Source: Diphasiastrum complanatum (taxonomy: Eukaryota > Streptophyta > Lycopodiopsida > Lycopodiales > Lycopodiaceae). Taken from it: a stretch of DNA of 64,000 bases. Below the pieces are notes generated by a model. It worked only from the letters and a program-made list of their open reading frames with translations, was not told the DNA's origin and did not search any database. The number at the start of each line of letters is the position of its first letter. The stretch's first letter is position 1. The position numbers and the translations under genes are program-made. Location: the NCBI GenBank assembly GCA_029204225.1, contig CM055102.1, positions 6,140,982 through 6,204,981 on the forward strand. Direction: 5' to 3'. Below, piece after piece: positions 20,631-33,470 of this stretch.

Positions 20631-22554
20631 AACTCGGCAATTTAAGTACTGAAAACAAATAAAATTAAAAAACCATTGAGATCAGGCTTGCTGAACTGGC
20701 GGAGCAGGCTGCCAAAACTTGCTTAATCGGCTGCCATTCACCGGATTATCAAATCATTTTCCATGCAAGTGCTCACGAATTACTGCGCCATAGTTCAAGA
20801 TTTCTTTCACTTTATACGGGCCTTCATCGGTAAACTTCAACTTACCCTTGATCAGCTTGGTTTTGTACATCAATGCCAGATCTCCTGCTTTCAGATCTTT
20901 TTTGTGCAATCGACAATCGGGCCATGCCTTGCGACGGGCTTTCTCTGCTGCCAAGGCATGAACTGCCATCAATCGGGTTTCACATAACTTGCTGAAATGG
21001 CGGAGCAGGCTCCCAAAACTTGTGTAATCGGCTGCCATTCATCGGAGTATCAAATCATTTTCCATGCAAGTGCTCACGAATTATTGCGCCATAGTTCAGG
21101 ATTTCTTTCACTTTATATGGGCCTTCACCGGTAAACTTCAACTTACCGTTGATCAGCTTGGTTTTGTACATCAATGCCATATCTCCTGCTTTCAGATCTT
21201 TTTTGTGCAATCGACAATCAGGCCATGCCTTGCGACGGGCTTTCTCTGCTGCCAAGGCATGAACTGCCATCAATCGGGTTTCACATAACTTGTGCAACGC
21301 TTCATGACGGAGTTGTAAAGACTTATCATCATTTAATCATTCCGTTGCTGATATGCATAAGGATGGGATCAAAAATTCAATTGGCATGCCAACATCTTGA
21401 CCATAAACCAGTTGAAAGAGGGTTTGATTTGTACTTCTGAATGCCCATAATGTTGCATACAGTTTATGTTCCCAATCAGACCGACTCGATTCAACTGTCT
21501 TTGTCATAATGGTGCAGAGAATCTTATTGGAAGATTCAGCTTGGCCATTCCCTCTGGGATAGTAGGGAGTACTAAATCTGTGTATAATGAAAAAATCTTC
21601 CAGTAGACACTTTATTGTTTGATTACCAAAGTGTGTTCCTCGGTCACTGACAATCTCGATCGGACATCCAAATCTGACTATAATATTTTCATATAGAAAC
21701 TTGGCCGTAGATTTCACATCAGCAACTTTGACAGCTTTGGCTTCAACAGACTTGGTCATATAATCAGTTGCTACGATAATGTATCAGACCTGAGATCCTT
21801 GCGCGGAAGGGTGAATAGGACCAACATAATCCAGTCCCCATTTTTCAAACGGTGCTTGCGATAAGACCGGATGCAAGGGTTCATAGTTCTGACGAGTAGG
21901 CCGTCGTGCTCGCTGGCAAACATCACATGTCTGAATAAAATTTTTTGTGTCCTTATGAAACATAGGCCACCAACAACCTGATTGCAAAAGTTTGCGAACA
22001 ATAATATCTGTAAAGAAGTGTCCTCCACCCATGCCATCATGTGAAAACATGATTAAATCTGGTACTTCATTCGGTAAAACACATCTTCGTAAAATATTAT
22101 CTGATCCACGACTTTACAATTGTCCTGCAATTAATTGATAAGGTTGAGCGTTATCAATCAATTGTCTCTTTTGTACTTTTGTCAAGGAGTCATTCAGTTG
22201 TCCTAGCATCAGGTACTCAACAATATCTGCTGCCCACTCAGGTACTGCTTCAACATAGAACAATGCAACATCTGGCAGTTCATCATCCACTTCAGTGTTA
22301 ACTGGTGCGGATTCGATTCGCGAAACGTGATCGGCTAGATAATGTTGCTTGCCCTTTCGAACAACAATTCGAAAGTCAAATTCAGTGAATAACAATTATC
22401 ATATTGCAATACGTCTAGTATTGCATGTCTTGTTTACCAAGTAAAGTAACGGTTGATGATCCGTATAAAATGCCAAGTGCGTTTGCAAGAGGTAGTGACG
22501 AAATTTTTGAACAGAAAAAATCATGGCTAATGCCTCACGTTCTGTTGTTGAATA
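20631..22554 (-). pseudogene. Integrase and RNase H remnant, unit 1
   Basis: On the minus strand the unit starts inside RNase H, has a VVRKGKQHYLADHVSRIES block, the zinc-finger region (TCDVCQRARRP), the core (LDYVGP, SDRGTHFGN, NGQAESSNK) and a C-terminal domain (WPDCRLHKKDL to REHLHGK). Stops occur at GQL-stop-SRGSD and SQV-stop-YIIVA. The terminal 100 codons are present twice because of the 301-bp duplication. A deletion near 21400 removes part of the RSTNQTLFQ region. Confidence 0.85.
20687..21288 (-). repeat. 301-bp secondary duplication in the first unit
   Basis: CTTGCTGAA begins copies at 20687 and 20988. The duplicated part is the integrase C-terminus plus untranslated DNA. The join uses the short match CTTG, where undisturbed units continue TGCAACGC. 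Confidence 0.85.
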
Positions 22555-24177
22555 AACTCGGCAATTTAAGTACTGAAAACAAATAAAATTAAAAAACCAT
22601 TGAGATCAGGCTTGCTGAACTGGCGGAGCAGGCTGCCAAAACTTGCGTAATCGGCTGCCATTCACCGGAGTATCAAATCATTTTCCATGCAAGTGCTCAC
22701 GAATTACTGCGCCATAGTTCAAGATTTCTTTCACTTTATACGGGCCTTCACCAGTAAACTTCAACTTACCCTTGATCAGCTTGGTTTTGTACATCAATGC
22801 CAGATCTCCTGCTTCCAGATCTTTTTTGTGCAATCGACAATCGGGCCATGCCTTGCGACGGGCTTTCTCTGCTGCCAAGGCATGAACTGCCATCAATCGG
22901 GTTTCACATAACTTGTGCAACGCTTCATGACGGAGTTGTAAAGACTTATCATCATTTAATCGTTTCGTTGCTGCTATGCGTAAGGATGGGATCAAAAATT
23001 CAATTGGCATGACAGCATCTTGACCATAAACCAATTGAAAGGGGCTTTGATTTGTACTTCTGAATGCCCGTAATGCTGCATACAGTTTATGTTCCCAATC
23101 AGACCGACTCGCTTCAACTGTCTTTGTCATAATGGTGCAGAGAATCTTATTGGAAGATTCAGCTTGGCCATTCCCTCTGGGATAGTAGGGAGTACTAAAT
23201 CTGTGTATAATGAAAAAATCTTCCAGTAAACACTTTATTGTTTGATTACCAAAGTGTGTTCCTCGGTCACTGACAATCTCGATCGGACATCCAAATCTGA
23301 CTATAATATTTTCATATAGAAACTTGGCCGTAGATTTCGCATCAGCAACTTTGACAGCTTTGGCTTCAACAGACTTGGTCATATAATCAGTTGCTACGAT
23401 AATGTATCAGACCTGAGATCCTTGCGCGGAAGGGTGAATAGGACCAACATAATCCAGTCCCCATTTTTCAAACGGTGCTTGCGATAAGACCGGATGCAAG
23501 GGTTCATAGTTCTGACGAGTAGGCCGTCGTGCTCGCTGGCAAACATCACATGTCTGAATAAAATTTTTTGTGTCCTTATGAAGCATAGGCCACCAACAAC
23601 CTGATTGCAAAAGTTTGCGAACAATAATATCTGTAGAGAAGTGTCCTCCACCCATGCCATCATGTGAAAACCTGATTAAATCTGGTACTTCATTCGGTAA
23701 AACACATCTTCGTAAAATATTATCTGATCCACGACTTTACAATTGTCCTGCAATTAATTGATAAGGTTGAGCGTTATCAATCAATTGTCTCTTCTGTACT
23801 TTTGTCAAGGAGTCATTCGGTTGTCCTAGCATCAGGTACTCAACAATATCTGCTGCCCACTCAGGTACTGCTTCAACATAGAACAACGCAACATCTGGCA
23901 GTTCATCATCCACTTTAGTGTTAATTGGTGCGGATTCGATTCGCGAAACGTGATCGGCTAGATAATGTTGCTTGCCCTTTCGAACAACAATTCGAAAGTC
24001 AAATTCAGTGAATTACAATTATCATATTGCAATACATCTAGTATTGCATGTCTTGTTTACCAAGTAAAGTAACGGTTGATGATCCGTATAAAATGCCAAG
24101 TGCGTTTGCATGAGGTAGTGACGAAATTTTTGAACAGAAAGAATCATGGCTAATGCCTCACGTTCTGTTGTTGAATA
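22555..24177 (-). pseudogene. Integrase and RNase H remnant, unit 2
   Basis: This is the best-preserved unit: 234 codons are open from MTKSVEAKAVKVADAKS through the second Asp (SDRGTHF) and Glu (NGQAESSNK) to the end of the integrase C-terminal domain at 22678. It retains both stops found in the other units. The zinc-finger part (QSGCWWPMLHKDTKNFIQTC, then DVCQRARRP) is at 23407-23655. Confidence 0.87.
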
Positions 24178-25799
24178 AACTCGGCAATTCAAGTACTGAA
24201 AACAAATAAAATTGAAAAACCATTGAGATCAGACTTGCTGAACTGGCGGAGCAGGCTCCCAAAACTTGGGTAATCGGCTGCCATTCACCGGAGTATCAAA
24301 TCATTTTTCATGCAAGTGCTCACGAATTACTGCGCCATAGTTCAAGATTTCTTTCACTTTATACGGGCCTTCACCGGTAAACTTCAACTTACCCTTGATC
24401 AGCTTGATTTTGTACATCAATGCCATATCTCCTACTTTCAGATCTTTTTTGTGCAATCGACAATCAGGCCATGCCTTGCGACGGGCTTTCTCTGCTGTCA
24501 AGGCATGAACTGCCATCAATCTGGTTTCACATAACTTGTGCAACGCTTCATGACGGAGTTGTAAAGACTTATCATCATTTAATCATTCCGTTGCTGCTAT
24601 GCATAAGGATGGGATCAAAAATTCAATTGGCATGACAGCATCTTGACCATAAACCAGTTGAAAGGGGGTTTGATTTGTACTTCTGAATGCCCATAATGTT
24701 GCATACAGTTTATGTTCCCAATCAGACCGACTCGCTTCAACTGTCTTTGTCATAATGGTGCAGAGAATCTTATTGGAAGATTCAGCTTGGCCATTCCCTC
24801 TGGGATAGTAGGGAGTACTAAATCTGTGTATAATGAAAAAATCTTCCAGTAAACACTTTATTGTTTGATTACCAAAGTGTGTTCCTCGGTCATTGACAAT
24901 CTCGATCGGACATCCAAATCTGACTATAGTATTTTCATATAGAAACTTGGCCGTAGATTTCGCATCAGCAACTTTGACAGCTTTGGCTTCAACAGACTTG
25001 GTCATATAATCAGTTGCTATGATAATGTATCAGACCTGAGATCCTTGCGCGAAAGGGTCAATAGGACCAACATAATCCAATCCCCATTTTTCAAACGGTG
25101 CTTGCGATAAAACCGGATGCAAGGGTTCATAGTTCTGACGAGTAGGCCGTCATGCTCGCTGGCAAACATCACATGTCTGAATAAAATTTTTTGTGTCCTT
25201 ATGAAGCATAGGCCACCAACTACCTGATTGCAAAAGTTTGCGAACAATAATATCTATAGAGAAGTGTCCTCCACCCATGCCATCATGTGAAAACATGATT
25301 AAATCTGGTACTTCATTCGTAAAACACATCTTCGTAAAATATTATTTGATCCACGACTTTACAATTGTCCTGCAATTAATTGATAGGGTTGAGCGTTATC
25401 AATCAATTGTCTCTTCTGTACTTTTGTCAAGGAGTCATTCGGTTGTCCTAGCATTAGGTACTCAACAATATCTGTTGCCCACTCAGGTACTGCTTCAACA
25501 TAGAACAACGCAACATCTGGCAGTTCATCATCCACTTCAGTGTTAACTGGTGCGGATTCGATTCGCGAAACGTGATCGGCTAGATAATGTTGCTTGCCCT
25601 TTCGAACAACAATTCGAAAGTCAAATTCAGTGAATAACAATTATCATATTGCAATACGTCTAGTATTGCATGTCTTGTTTACCAAGTAAAGTAACGGTTG
25701 ATGATCCGTATAAAATGCCAAGTGCGTTTGCATGAGGTAGTGACGAAATTTTTGAACAGAAAAAATCATGGCTAATGCCTCACGTTTTGTTGTTGAATA
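24178..25799 (-). pseudogene. Integrase and RNase H remnant, unit 3
   Basis: It has the same layout as unit 2. The second catalytic motif reads NDRGTHF rather than SDRGTHF, and a one-base deletion near 25318 alters the sequence before the zinc finger. Its RNase H end continues directly into the single-copy RNase H and RT at 25800, so this unit holds the ancestral junction. Confidence 0.85.
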
Positions 25800-26699
25800 A
25801 TTCTATTCTGGATTTGTAAGTTGTCTGCTTGCAAATCGTATAGGATAATCTTTCTTATAGTCACCTGGCTTCGTCAAAACTCCTCCAATGGCGTATTTTG
25901 TGGCATCCGTATGCACATGAAACTCTATCGTCCAATCTGGAGAACGCAATATTGGTGCTGAAGTTAATGTTTTTTTTAACTTTTCAAAGGCTTCTAACGC
26001 CTCTATTGTCCAAAAAGGAACAATAGTCAATTTGTATATAGGTCGTGCTAAATTCGCAAAGAAGATAATAAAATTCGATAGTAGTTCATAAACTCCACAA
26101 ATTGTTGTTGGCGGTGGCAATTCCACAATAACCTTGATCTTAGAATAATGTGTGGCAATACCATATCTCGATATCACATGTCCAAGCACAACTTCGTGGG
26201 AAACCCATATCTGACATTTTTTTGGATTTAGAGAAATTTTATATTTGCAACATCTTTCAAATACTTTCTCCAATCGATCCAGGCGGTCTGTATCTGATGA
26301 ACTCCCAAGTCGTCCAAGTAAATTTCAAGGAATTTTTGCAGATAATCTTTAAAAGCAGATTGCATTACTCTTTGGAATGAACTTGGTGCATTACAGAGTC
26401 CAAACGACATTTCTTTGTAAGCATAGGTTTCCCATTATGTTGCAAAAGCAGTTTTATGGCGATCGGCAGGTGCAATCTTAACCTAGTTGTAAACACTAAA
26501 TCCATCCAGAAAACTATAAGCTTCCGCTTCAGCAAGGCGATCCAAAATGCTTTCAGTAAAAGGTAACGGAAAGTGATCCTTCCGCGTCACTTTGTTCAAC
26601 GCTTTGAGATTCACACAGATCCGCAATTTTTCATTTTTCTTAGGAACAATGACAATTGGTGAAATCCATTCAGTGTGCTCGATCTCATAAATGAAATCG
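25800..26699 (-). pseudogene. Reverse transcriptase and RNase H start, element 3
   Basis: RT blocks are legible on the minus strand: ISPIVIVPKKNEKLRICV (about 26630-26680), YSFLDGFS, MSFGLCNAPSSFQRVMQ, the catalytic YLDD, then WVSHEVVLGHVIS and FHVHTDATKYAIGGVL of RNase H. Two stops and a frame change break it. The RT N-terminus is missing: protease sequence joins RT directly at about 26699, which implies an internal deletion. Confidence 0.85.
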
Positions 26700-27560
26700 G
26701 CGAGAGATCAGGTTAACTCCTGAACCACCATCTATCATGACTGCTTCTTTAAGAAATTGTCTATGTTGTATCGGTCGAGTGATATTCTTTTGTTCACTTT
26801 CCCAAGCGGCTCCAACATGGAGTACCTCGTTAGATTCTTCTAATCCAGCACAAAAAAGCGGCTCTTGATGGACTTCTAGTTCTTCTCGAGCTAACTTTTG
26901 CACTAAGACTTCTTTTGCTTTTGGCACCAACTTCAGGAACTCTCCTAATGAAATATTGATCTTGCTAGACAAAATGTTCTTTTTGTATGCGGTGCTTCCG
27001 GTTCAGTCATCTTGAAGGGTTCTTCATGATGATGTAATTGGTCATTCATATCCGGATGTAAATTTCTTGGCGGCTGCAATGGTGAAGACTGAACTTCAAC
27101 TGTTGCTTTAGCAGCTTCAAGCTCCTCTTCTTCTTGCAGATGTTTAATCCACTGCCTCATATCCTGATATCTTCGTTTTTCTACATTAAGATTTGGATAG
27201 ACTCCTGATGCTGTCAGTGTATCGTTCAATCGTATAGAATCAGCAGGTACTGGATCCGCTATTGGTTCTTTCTGCTTCTATGCTCTGGTGACCACCATCA
27301 AGGGTGCACTTGGTTTATGCGGAATTACTGGTCTTTGCTTGATTGTTATCAAATTTACAGGTGTTGTAGCTGATGGTGGCTTCGGTCTTGCTGGACAGTC
27401 TTTATAGCAATGCCCATATCCACAATCACGACAAAATGATACAAAATTTTCTTTATTTGAGCATTCTGCAAATCTGTGATTTTCTCCACATGCAAAGCAT
27501 CCAAGTGGTGCTCTAGTCCAATTCCTAGAGGCTTGTTGTTGAGCGGCAGCATAAATAGCA
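26695..27560 (-). pseudogene. Nucleocapsid knuckles and retropepsin start, element 3
   Basis: Near 27355-27510 the minus strand encodes two zinc knuckles (CFACGENHRFAEC and CRDCGYGHCYKDC) with the same CX2CX3HX4C spacing as element 2. An acidic linker follows (RQWIKHLQEEEELEAAKA). The retropepsin catalytic site VMIDGGSGVNLIS is at about 26700-26740, and the rest of the protease is deleted. Several frameshifts are present. Confidence 0.8.
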
Positions 27561-27562
27561 TA

Positions 27563-28731
27563 CTATTTTGAGGATCCACTTGCTTGATCATTTTCAGAGT
27601 TCCATTGCTCAGCACTTCCGTAAGGTTCGGGTTCCATCAAATTTGCAGGAGGAGTAGAGTGCTTTGGTGGGGTAGGTAAAGTTAAACATTTCGGATATCC
27701 AAGAGCAGGTTGTCGAGGTCTTGCTACTGGATTTCCTCCATATTGTGGTTCTTGATATCCCATCTGGGCATACCGTTGTTGAATTATCCGAGGGTTGAAA
27801 TTGCAAAAAGTAGTCTCATAATCAGGTAAATTACACATATGGCAAACACTGAGTTCCATTGGTTTTTTCAATTGAGGACAATCGTTCACTGTGTGATTTC
27901 CTGTACAAATAGAACACCAGACATTTTCCCTAGTAGAAAAAGTCTTTGCAAACTTCTCAGGTTCCTTGTTCGCTTGTCCGTGGAAATTTTCCAATGCTTT
28001 GATCTTCTCATCAAATTGCGACTGCAACTTTTCTATCTGTTTATGTTGGTTCTTCCCAAGTTTCTTGAACTCATTGAGCATCATTTCTTCAGTAGCGTTG
28101 GCATTCATTGATGCAATAGTGGTGGATGTCATAGTAGTCTGCCCTGCTGTATAAGGCAACATACTGACATTCGGCTCATCATCTGAATCTTTATCCTCCT
28201 CTCGAATTGCATCGTCCATAGCATTTTGCAAGAGTGCACACTCATTATGGCATTTAAGCTTACGTCTGATTTGTTTAGGTAGACCTGACAAAAACCACAT
28301 AATCATGGCATTTTCATTAATCAGCTCAGGTTTGCATTCAGATCTGAGACGTTCACCCGTTCAATGTAATCTCGAACCATTTCCCGCTTTCCCATTTTAA
28401 TTTTACTTAAAAGTAAGAAAGGGTCTTCCGTAAACTTCCGCGGTTTGAACTGTGTGATAAGGGCTCGCTTAACAACCTCCCAATCTGTGCGCTAAGTTTC
28501 GTCTTGGTTATAGTATCAATCTTGTGTTGCGCCTGTTAAGGCCATAGGAAACAACTTAAGTTTATCTTGAGGATACATCTCGCCATAGACTTCACATGAT
28601 TCAGCATAAATCTGAAGAAATCTAACTGGATCTGTTAATTCATTATATTTGGGTAGATCCAATCGGGGTGCTCTTCTAACAATAATTGGGTTGACTTCTT
28701 GTGGAGCAGCTCCAGGGGCAGCCATCATCAC
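27563..28731 (-). pseudogene. Gag capsid, element 3
   Basis: The N-terminal block RRAPRLDLPKYNELTDPVRF begins at about 28680. The capsid continues through broken frames to MIMWFLSGLPKQIRRKLK (28306). It is followed by an acidic linker (DAIREEDKDSDDE), a coil, and the knuckle CSICTGNHTVNDC near 27880. It is related to element 2 Gag but clearly divergent. Stops and shifts lie between 28306 and 28516. Confidence 0.83.
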
Positions 28732-29196
28732 AAATTCAAATCAAACAGACAATGAGATTGGATCTAGACTATCTCAGATTAGATCTGCTAGTTCTATTCC
28801 ACTTTTCAAGAATCTGATTCTATATCATGAAAAAGATTTTGAAATTCGATCAATCGATATTTCTCAAAAATGATAAATCTCTCAGAATCCAATCCTGAAT
28901 ATATCAGATTTGATCCAAATTTTGATAGAGACTTGATCTGAAAAATCGAAAACTAAAAATATGACTGGCGAAGGTTCACTAGGCGAAGGTTGGATCGACG
29001 AAGGTTCAACAGTGCTATTTTGGGGAGAAAAAAAAAATTCTCTCAACAATTTTTTAGACAATTTATTGGGAAATAACCTTTGCCGACCTCTCAGGTGGAA
29101 GATCTGACACAAATACAACTATGGAAAATCAGACGAAGGTTTCTGACACAAGAAATTATAGTTTCTATAGTCTGGAGAGGGTAAACTTCAAGATTT
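28732..29196 (-). other. Leader of element 3
   Basis: AT-rich noncoding DNA lies between the LTR fragment and gag. It includes four CGAAGGTT motifs at about 28970-29140. No clear primer-binding site was found, consistent with loss of the inner LTR end. Confidence 0.5.
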
Positions 29197-29437
29197 TAAA
29201 AAAGTGTGGGAACCATCAAAATTGGAGGGAAACCCAACTTTATTCACTAATTTGACATTTAGGCCCTGCGACATTAAAAGTTCCGCAAAAAGGCCTAAAG
29301 TCCTTATATTGACTTTTTAACTAATCAGTCAAATAACTATGTGATCATCGGGTTGGACTTACACACGCAGGGTGCCAAATCCCTCTCACTTATTAACTAG
29401 GGCTAGGGTTGCCTTGGGATCCGCAAACCCTCCAACA
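29197..29437 (-). repeat. LTR-family L fragment at the element 3 5' end
   Basis: 241 bases match 5658-5898 in the same orientation, from TTTAAAAAAGTGTGGG to the terminal CTCCAACA. The promoter and polyadenylation half of the LTR is missing. It is interpreted as a truncated 5' LTR. Confidence 0.75.
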
Positions 29438-29683
29438 AGCTTCGACTAAGTTAGAGCAGAGTTTCAGTTCTAAGAGGCAATAAGAGTTAGAGAAATGAAG
29501 AGATGCCTTGTTGAACTTGGTAATGGTCTTCGTACCATATATTCTTGGCCAGAAATCTCTTCTTAGTTAGCTAGTTGATTTAGTTAGTTTGCTTGATGGC
29601 ATTGATCCCTCCTTGTTCCATCATTCTGATGTACTTTTTTTTGTATTATGTACCTTAGGGCATGGAAAAGACGTTAATGCATC

Positions 29684-29826
<143 letters not shown>

Positions 29827-30147
29827 ACTGTGAGCATCTGCAAACTTGATGAGTTGCGAAGTACAAGTAGCTGAATCCACATTGCTGATGGAACAAAAAT
29901 CCAGCTTCAACTTTCTGTCATCCATTGAAGGTTGTTGAGCAATAGGAGGCTAGACATTCGATCTAAATGAAAACGCTACTGCTGCACATGGTGCGGAATG
30001 GGCATCGTGACAAAGGCTGAAGTGAGAGAGCTCGGTGCGAGTGAGGAGTAATCCGTGGGTGAAAAAGAAGATAGCGCCCACGTGAAGAAATGTGATATAA
30101 AGGAGGAGGAGGAAGTATCGAGATTCAAATGAAGCTTTCATCTTCAA

Positions 30148-30295
<148 letters not shown>

Positions 30296-31001
30296 GAAGT
30301 CTAGATGTCAAGATGTCAAGATTTTGTTATGTTTCTAGAAATTTCATGAAGGAACATGATAGTTAGCAGTCTCTTCTCACTAAAGAAACACCGATAACTG
30401 GCAGTCTCTTCTCACTCAGAGGACCGACAATCGTAGGTAAACATAGATTTAGGGCACACATGGCCCAATGAGAACACATGATTCAATTTTCTCTACAACA
30501 ACCTACATTCTCACGCTCTTCTCCCCAAACCCTAATTTCACAAAAAGCCTAACTTTTCAAATTTTCATTTTGACAGTTGCATCCACAAAATTTACAAAAA
30601 GCTCAATATATGTATTAACCACACGTGTCCATCGATTAAATTGGTTGATTAGGGTAGGTCAGAATCCTAAAATACACATGTCCCAATCAAGATGCATAAG
30701 AAGGATTTTATTATCAGTGGTGGCATTCATATTCCATCTCTCTATTATCGTTATTTCTCATTTCTGAAACCCTAGATTTTCACGCCTTTCATTTTGAATA
30801 TTAGGTTAACTCATTTCAAGCTTTTCAGGTTTTGAAACACAACCATATGTATAAGCTTTTAATCCAAACTTCATTTGAGTTATGGGATTAGGAAAAAACA
30901 TTGTCAATCAAAAATTTTGTATTGACTATGTTGGTCAAAACCCCTAAAATTACGTGGCCCAATCAAAACTCGAGAATCACATTTTGTCTTATTGGCGTGA
31001 T

Positions 31002-31126
<125 letters not shown>

Positions 31127-31788
31127 CACGCACAGACAGACAAACACGCATGTGCACGTGCACACACACACACATCACATAAGACACATGAAGGAACTCG
31201 ACTCTTTGATTGTTCAAATGAAACTGAAAAACATGAAAAACAAAGAAAATGGCCCTTATATAGTAGTGTCTCAAAAAAGTTCAATGCACTTTTTAATTGG
31301 CCCATTTCGAACTTTATAAGTCTAAGTTAACTTGCTTTTGAACACTTTTGCAAGTAGCTTGACTTTCACATAGTCTAAAACAAAATCTTATTTGCGATGT
31401 GCCATTTGATTCCCTAGCTATGGTTCGTGGCACAATTAATCATAATTTACAATCCTAACGCTTCTTGGCATATTTACAATCAATAGCACTTTGCGCAATA
31501 CATGTGCAATGTTATGTAGTGTCTAACTTTTTTAATTACATAATTGAAAAACACAAGGCTATGAGAGCCCTAGTTAGTTATTTATGTTTATTTACATTTG
31601 TCTTTGTTGGAGATTCTGATAGTGCTAGAATCTCCCAACATGTTGGCAACATTGAAGTGGTACTAGTCCCTTAATAGTATGGTGGAATTGTTGAAACTTG
31701 GAGAATGTACTTTGCATTTGCTTGATGTTGTTGTGGTTGAATCTGCTCCTATAAGAATTGATTGTTGATGTAGATCGATACATGGTGT

Positions 31789-32115
31789 TTGATATGGAAT
31801 CTAGAAAAGCCGAGACAACAAGACAGCGAAAAGAAGACATGCGTGAGATGCAGATGCGAAGGACATACAGTCGATTTGTGTTGGCTGAACTCGAAGCTCG
31901 AATGCATTCATTGCCACAAGAAAGGTCATGCAGCCATGGACTGTTACCATAATTCAAGGAACAAACAACCTCAAGGCAAACGGAAAAACCACAACAGTTC
32001 ATCCTACGTTGAAGAGCCAGAAAGCTCGAAGATGGGCGAAGAAAGGTCGAACAATGAAAATTCGACAGCCTATCTATGTATAGATGTGTGTGCAGCCTCA
32101 AAATCTGATACATAA
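31789..32115 (+). pseudogene. Copia nucleocapsid with two zinc knuckles
   Basis: The 108-codon open frame has CVRCRCEGHTVDLC and CIHCHKKGHAAMDC, both CX2CX4HX4C, followed by a basic, Asn-rich tail. Gag upstream of this is not recognisable. Confidence 0.75.
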
Positions 32116-33470
32116 GAGGTCATCCTTGAATCAAAGGCAACCTCTCACTTCATTGCGTCCAGACGAATAATGTCTGACTTTTGAAGTACAGATCCATCCA
32201 AATACATACTTCTTGGGGATATATCAAGACATCAAGTGAATGACATTGGTTCGCTATGGCTCAATACAAATGCCAAAGACCGACGATTAGACGATGCTCT
32301 ATTCGTGCCCACACTGCAGCAAGACTTGCTCTCAGTTGCAAGAATAGCAGACGCTGGGATGCATGTGACATTTTCAAACGACACATGCAATGTCGTTGAT
32401 GCCAGCACCATCACACTTGTTACACAAGGAAGGCAAAAAGACAACTTGTATCACGTGAAGGTACGCCTACCGACAAGTCAAGCACACCAAGCTCATGAAT
32501 CTTGAGATGTTCTATGGCACATAAGACTATGCCACATGAACCCAATGACATTGTATCAAGCATGCCAGCATGGAGCTATCACAAGAGTAAGCATCACAAA
32601 TGCAACAAACTCAACAACCTGTGATGCGTGCATGAAAGAGAAGATGTCCCGAACTCCTTTCACCAGGGACTCCTTTAGAACAACAAAGATTTTGGAGCTG
32701 GTACATTGGGACACTATGGACCTTTCGACATGATCACAGTAGGAGAGTCGAAACACTACATCACCTTCATTGACAACTACAGCAAGCTCACAAGAGTCTA
32801 CTTCATACACAGCAAATCATAAGCACTCGACAAGTTCACAAAATACGTGAACTGGACAGAAAGATGCACAGAAAGCAAAGTGAAGCAGATCAGAACTGAT
32901 CATGGTGGATAATAAATCTCGAACTGCTGCTTCTACAATGATTGAAGAATCCTTCATAGAAGGACTGCATCCTATACACCACAACACAATGGTGTTGCTG
33001 AAAGAAAGAACAGAACACTCATGGAAGCCGCTAGGTGCATGATGGCCTACTCGAAGGCACCAAGAGTGCTATGGGCTGAAGCAGTAGCTACAGCTGCCTA
33101 CATCCCGAATAGGATAGGCAAATCAGGTGTTTCTCACACGAACTATGGTGGGGTAGAAAACCCAATCTGATGCACGTTTGGATCTTTGGATGTGCAACTT
33201 ATGCGCATGTTCCAGACACGCTTCGAAAGAAGCACGATGAGAAAGTCGAACAAGGATACCTCGTTGAATATGACAACCATTCATCATACTGCTTGATCCA
33301 CATGCCAAAGATGAATAACGTGAAGACAGTCAGAGACCTCAAGTTCAATGAGACCAGAACAATGGTCGATAATGATTCAGCTAGCTACAAAGTCTTAGGA
33401 AAGCAGTACTACGACCTACCAACCCGAACACTCAGACGAAGATGTTCGAATTCCATGTTAGCTAAGCGAT
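32116..33470 (+). pseudogene. Copia protease and integrase, inactivated
   Basis: The protease active site reads LESKATSH where copia elements have DSGATSH, so the catalytic Asp and Gly are both replaced. Integrase pieces follow: LWHIRLCHMN-like text near 32515, CDACMKEKM of the zinc finger, VHWDTMDL (first Asp), RTDHGG (second Asp) and PQHNGVAERKNRT (Glu). Stops separate these blocks. The later part contains FGCATYAHVPDT and a region leading toward RT. Confidence 0.78.

Larger units (their letters stand above)
20631..25799 (-). repeat. Tandem triplication of RNase H-integrase segment
   Basis: A 1.62-kb unit is repeated head to tail with starts at 20631, 22555 and 24178, each beginning AACTCGGCAATT. 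The last unit ends at 25799 and the ancestral RNase H reading continues into 25800. Each join follows AATAA, a five-base match at the duplication borders. The first unit carries an additional internal 301-bp duplication. By eye, the copies differ at only a few percent of positions. Confidence 0.92.
5520..29437 (-). mobile_element. Ty3/gypsy element 3, host of nested element 2
   Basis: Reading on the minus strand: LTR-family fragment (29437-29197), leader, gag (28731), protease, RT, a tandemly amplified RNase H-integrase block (25799-20631), untranslated DNA, an accessory ORF (20159 to 18208, resuming 6451 to 5949), polypurine tract and LTR (5898-5520). Element 2 (6452-18112) interrupts the accessory ORF. 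That both sides belong to one element is inferred from order, strand and the shared 240-bp LTR sequence at both ends. The 5' LTR copy is incomplete and no target duplication was found. Confidence 0.65.
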
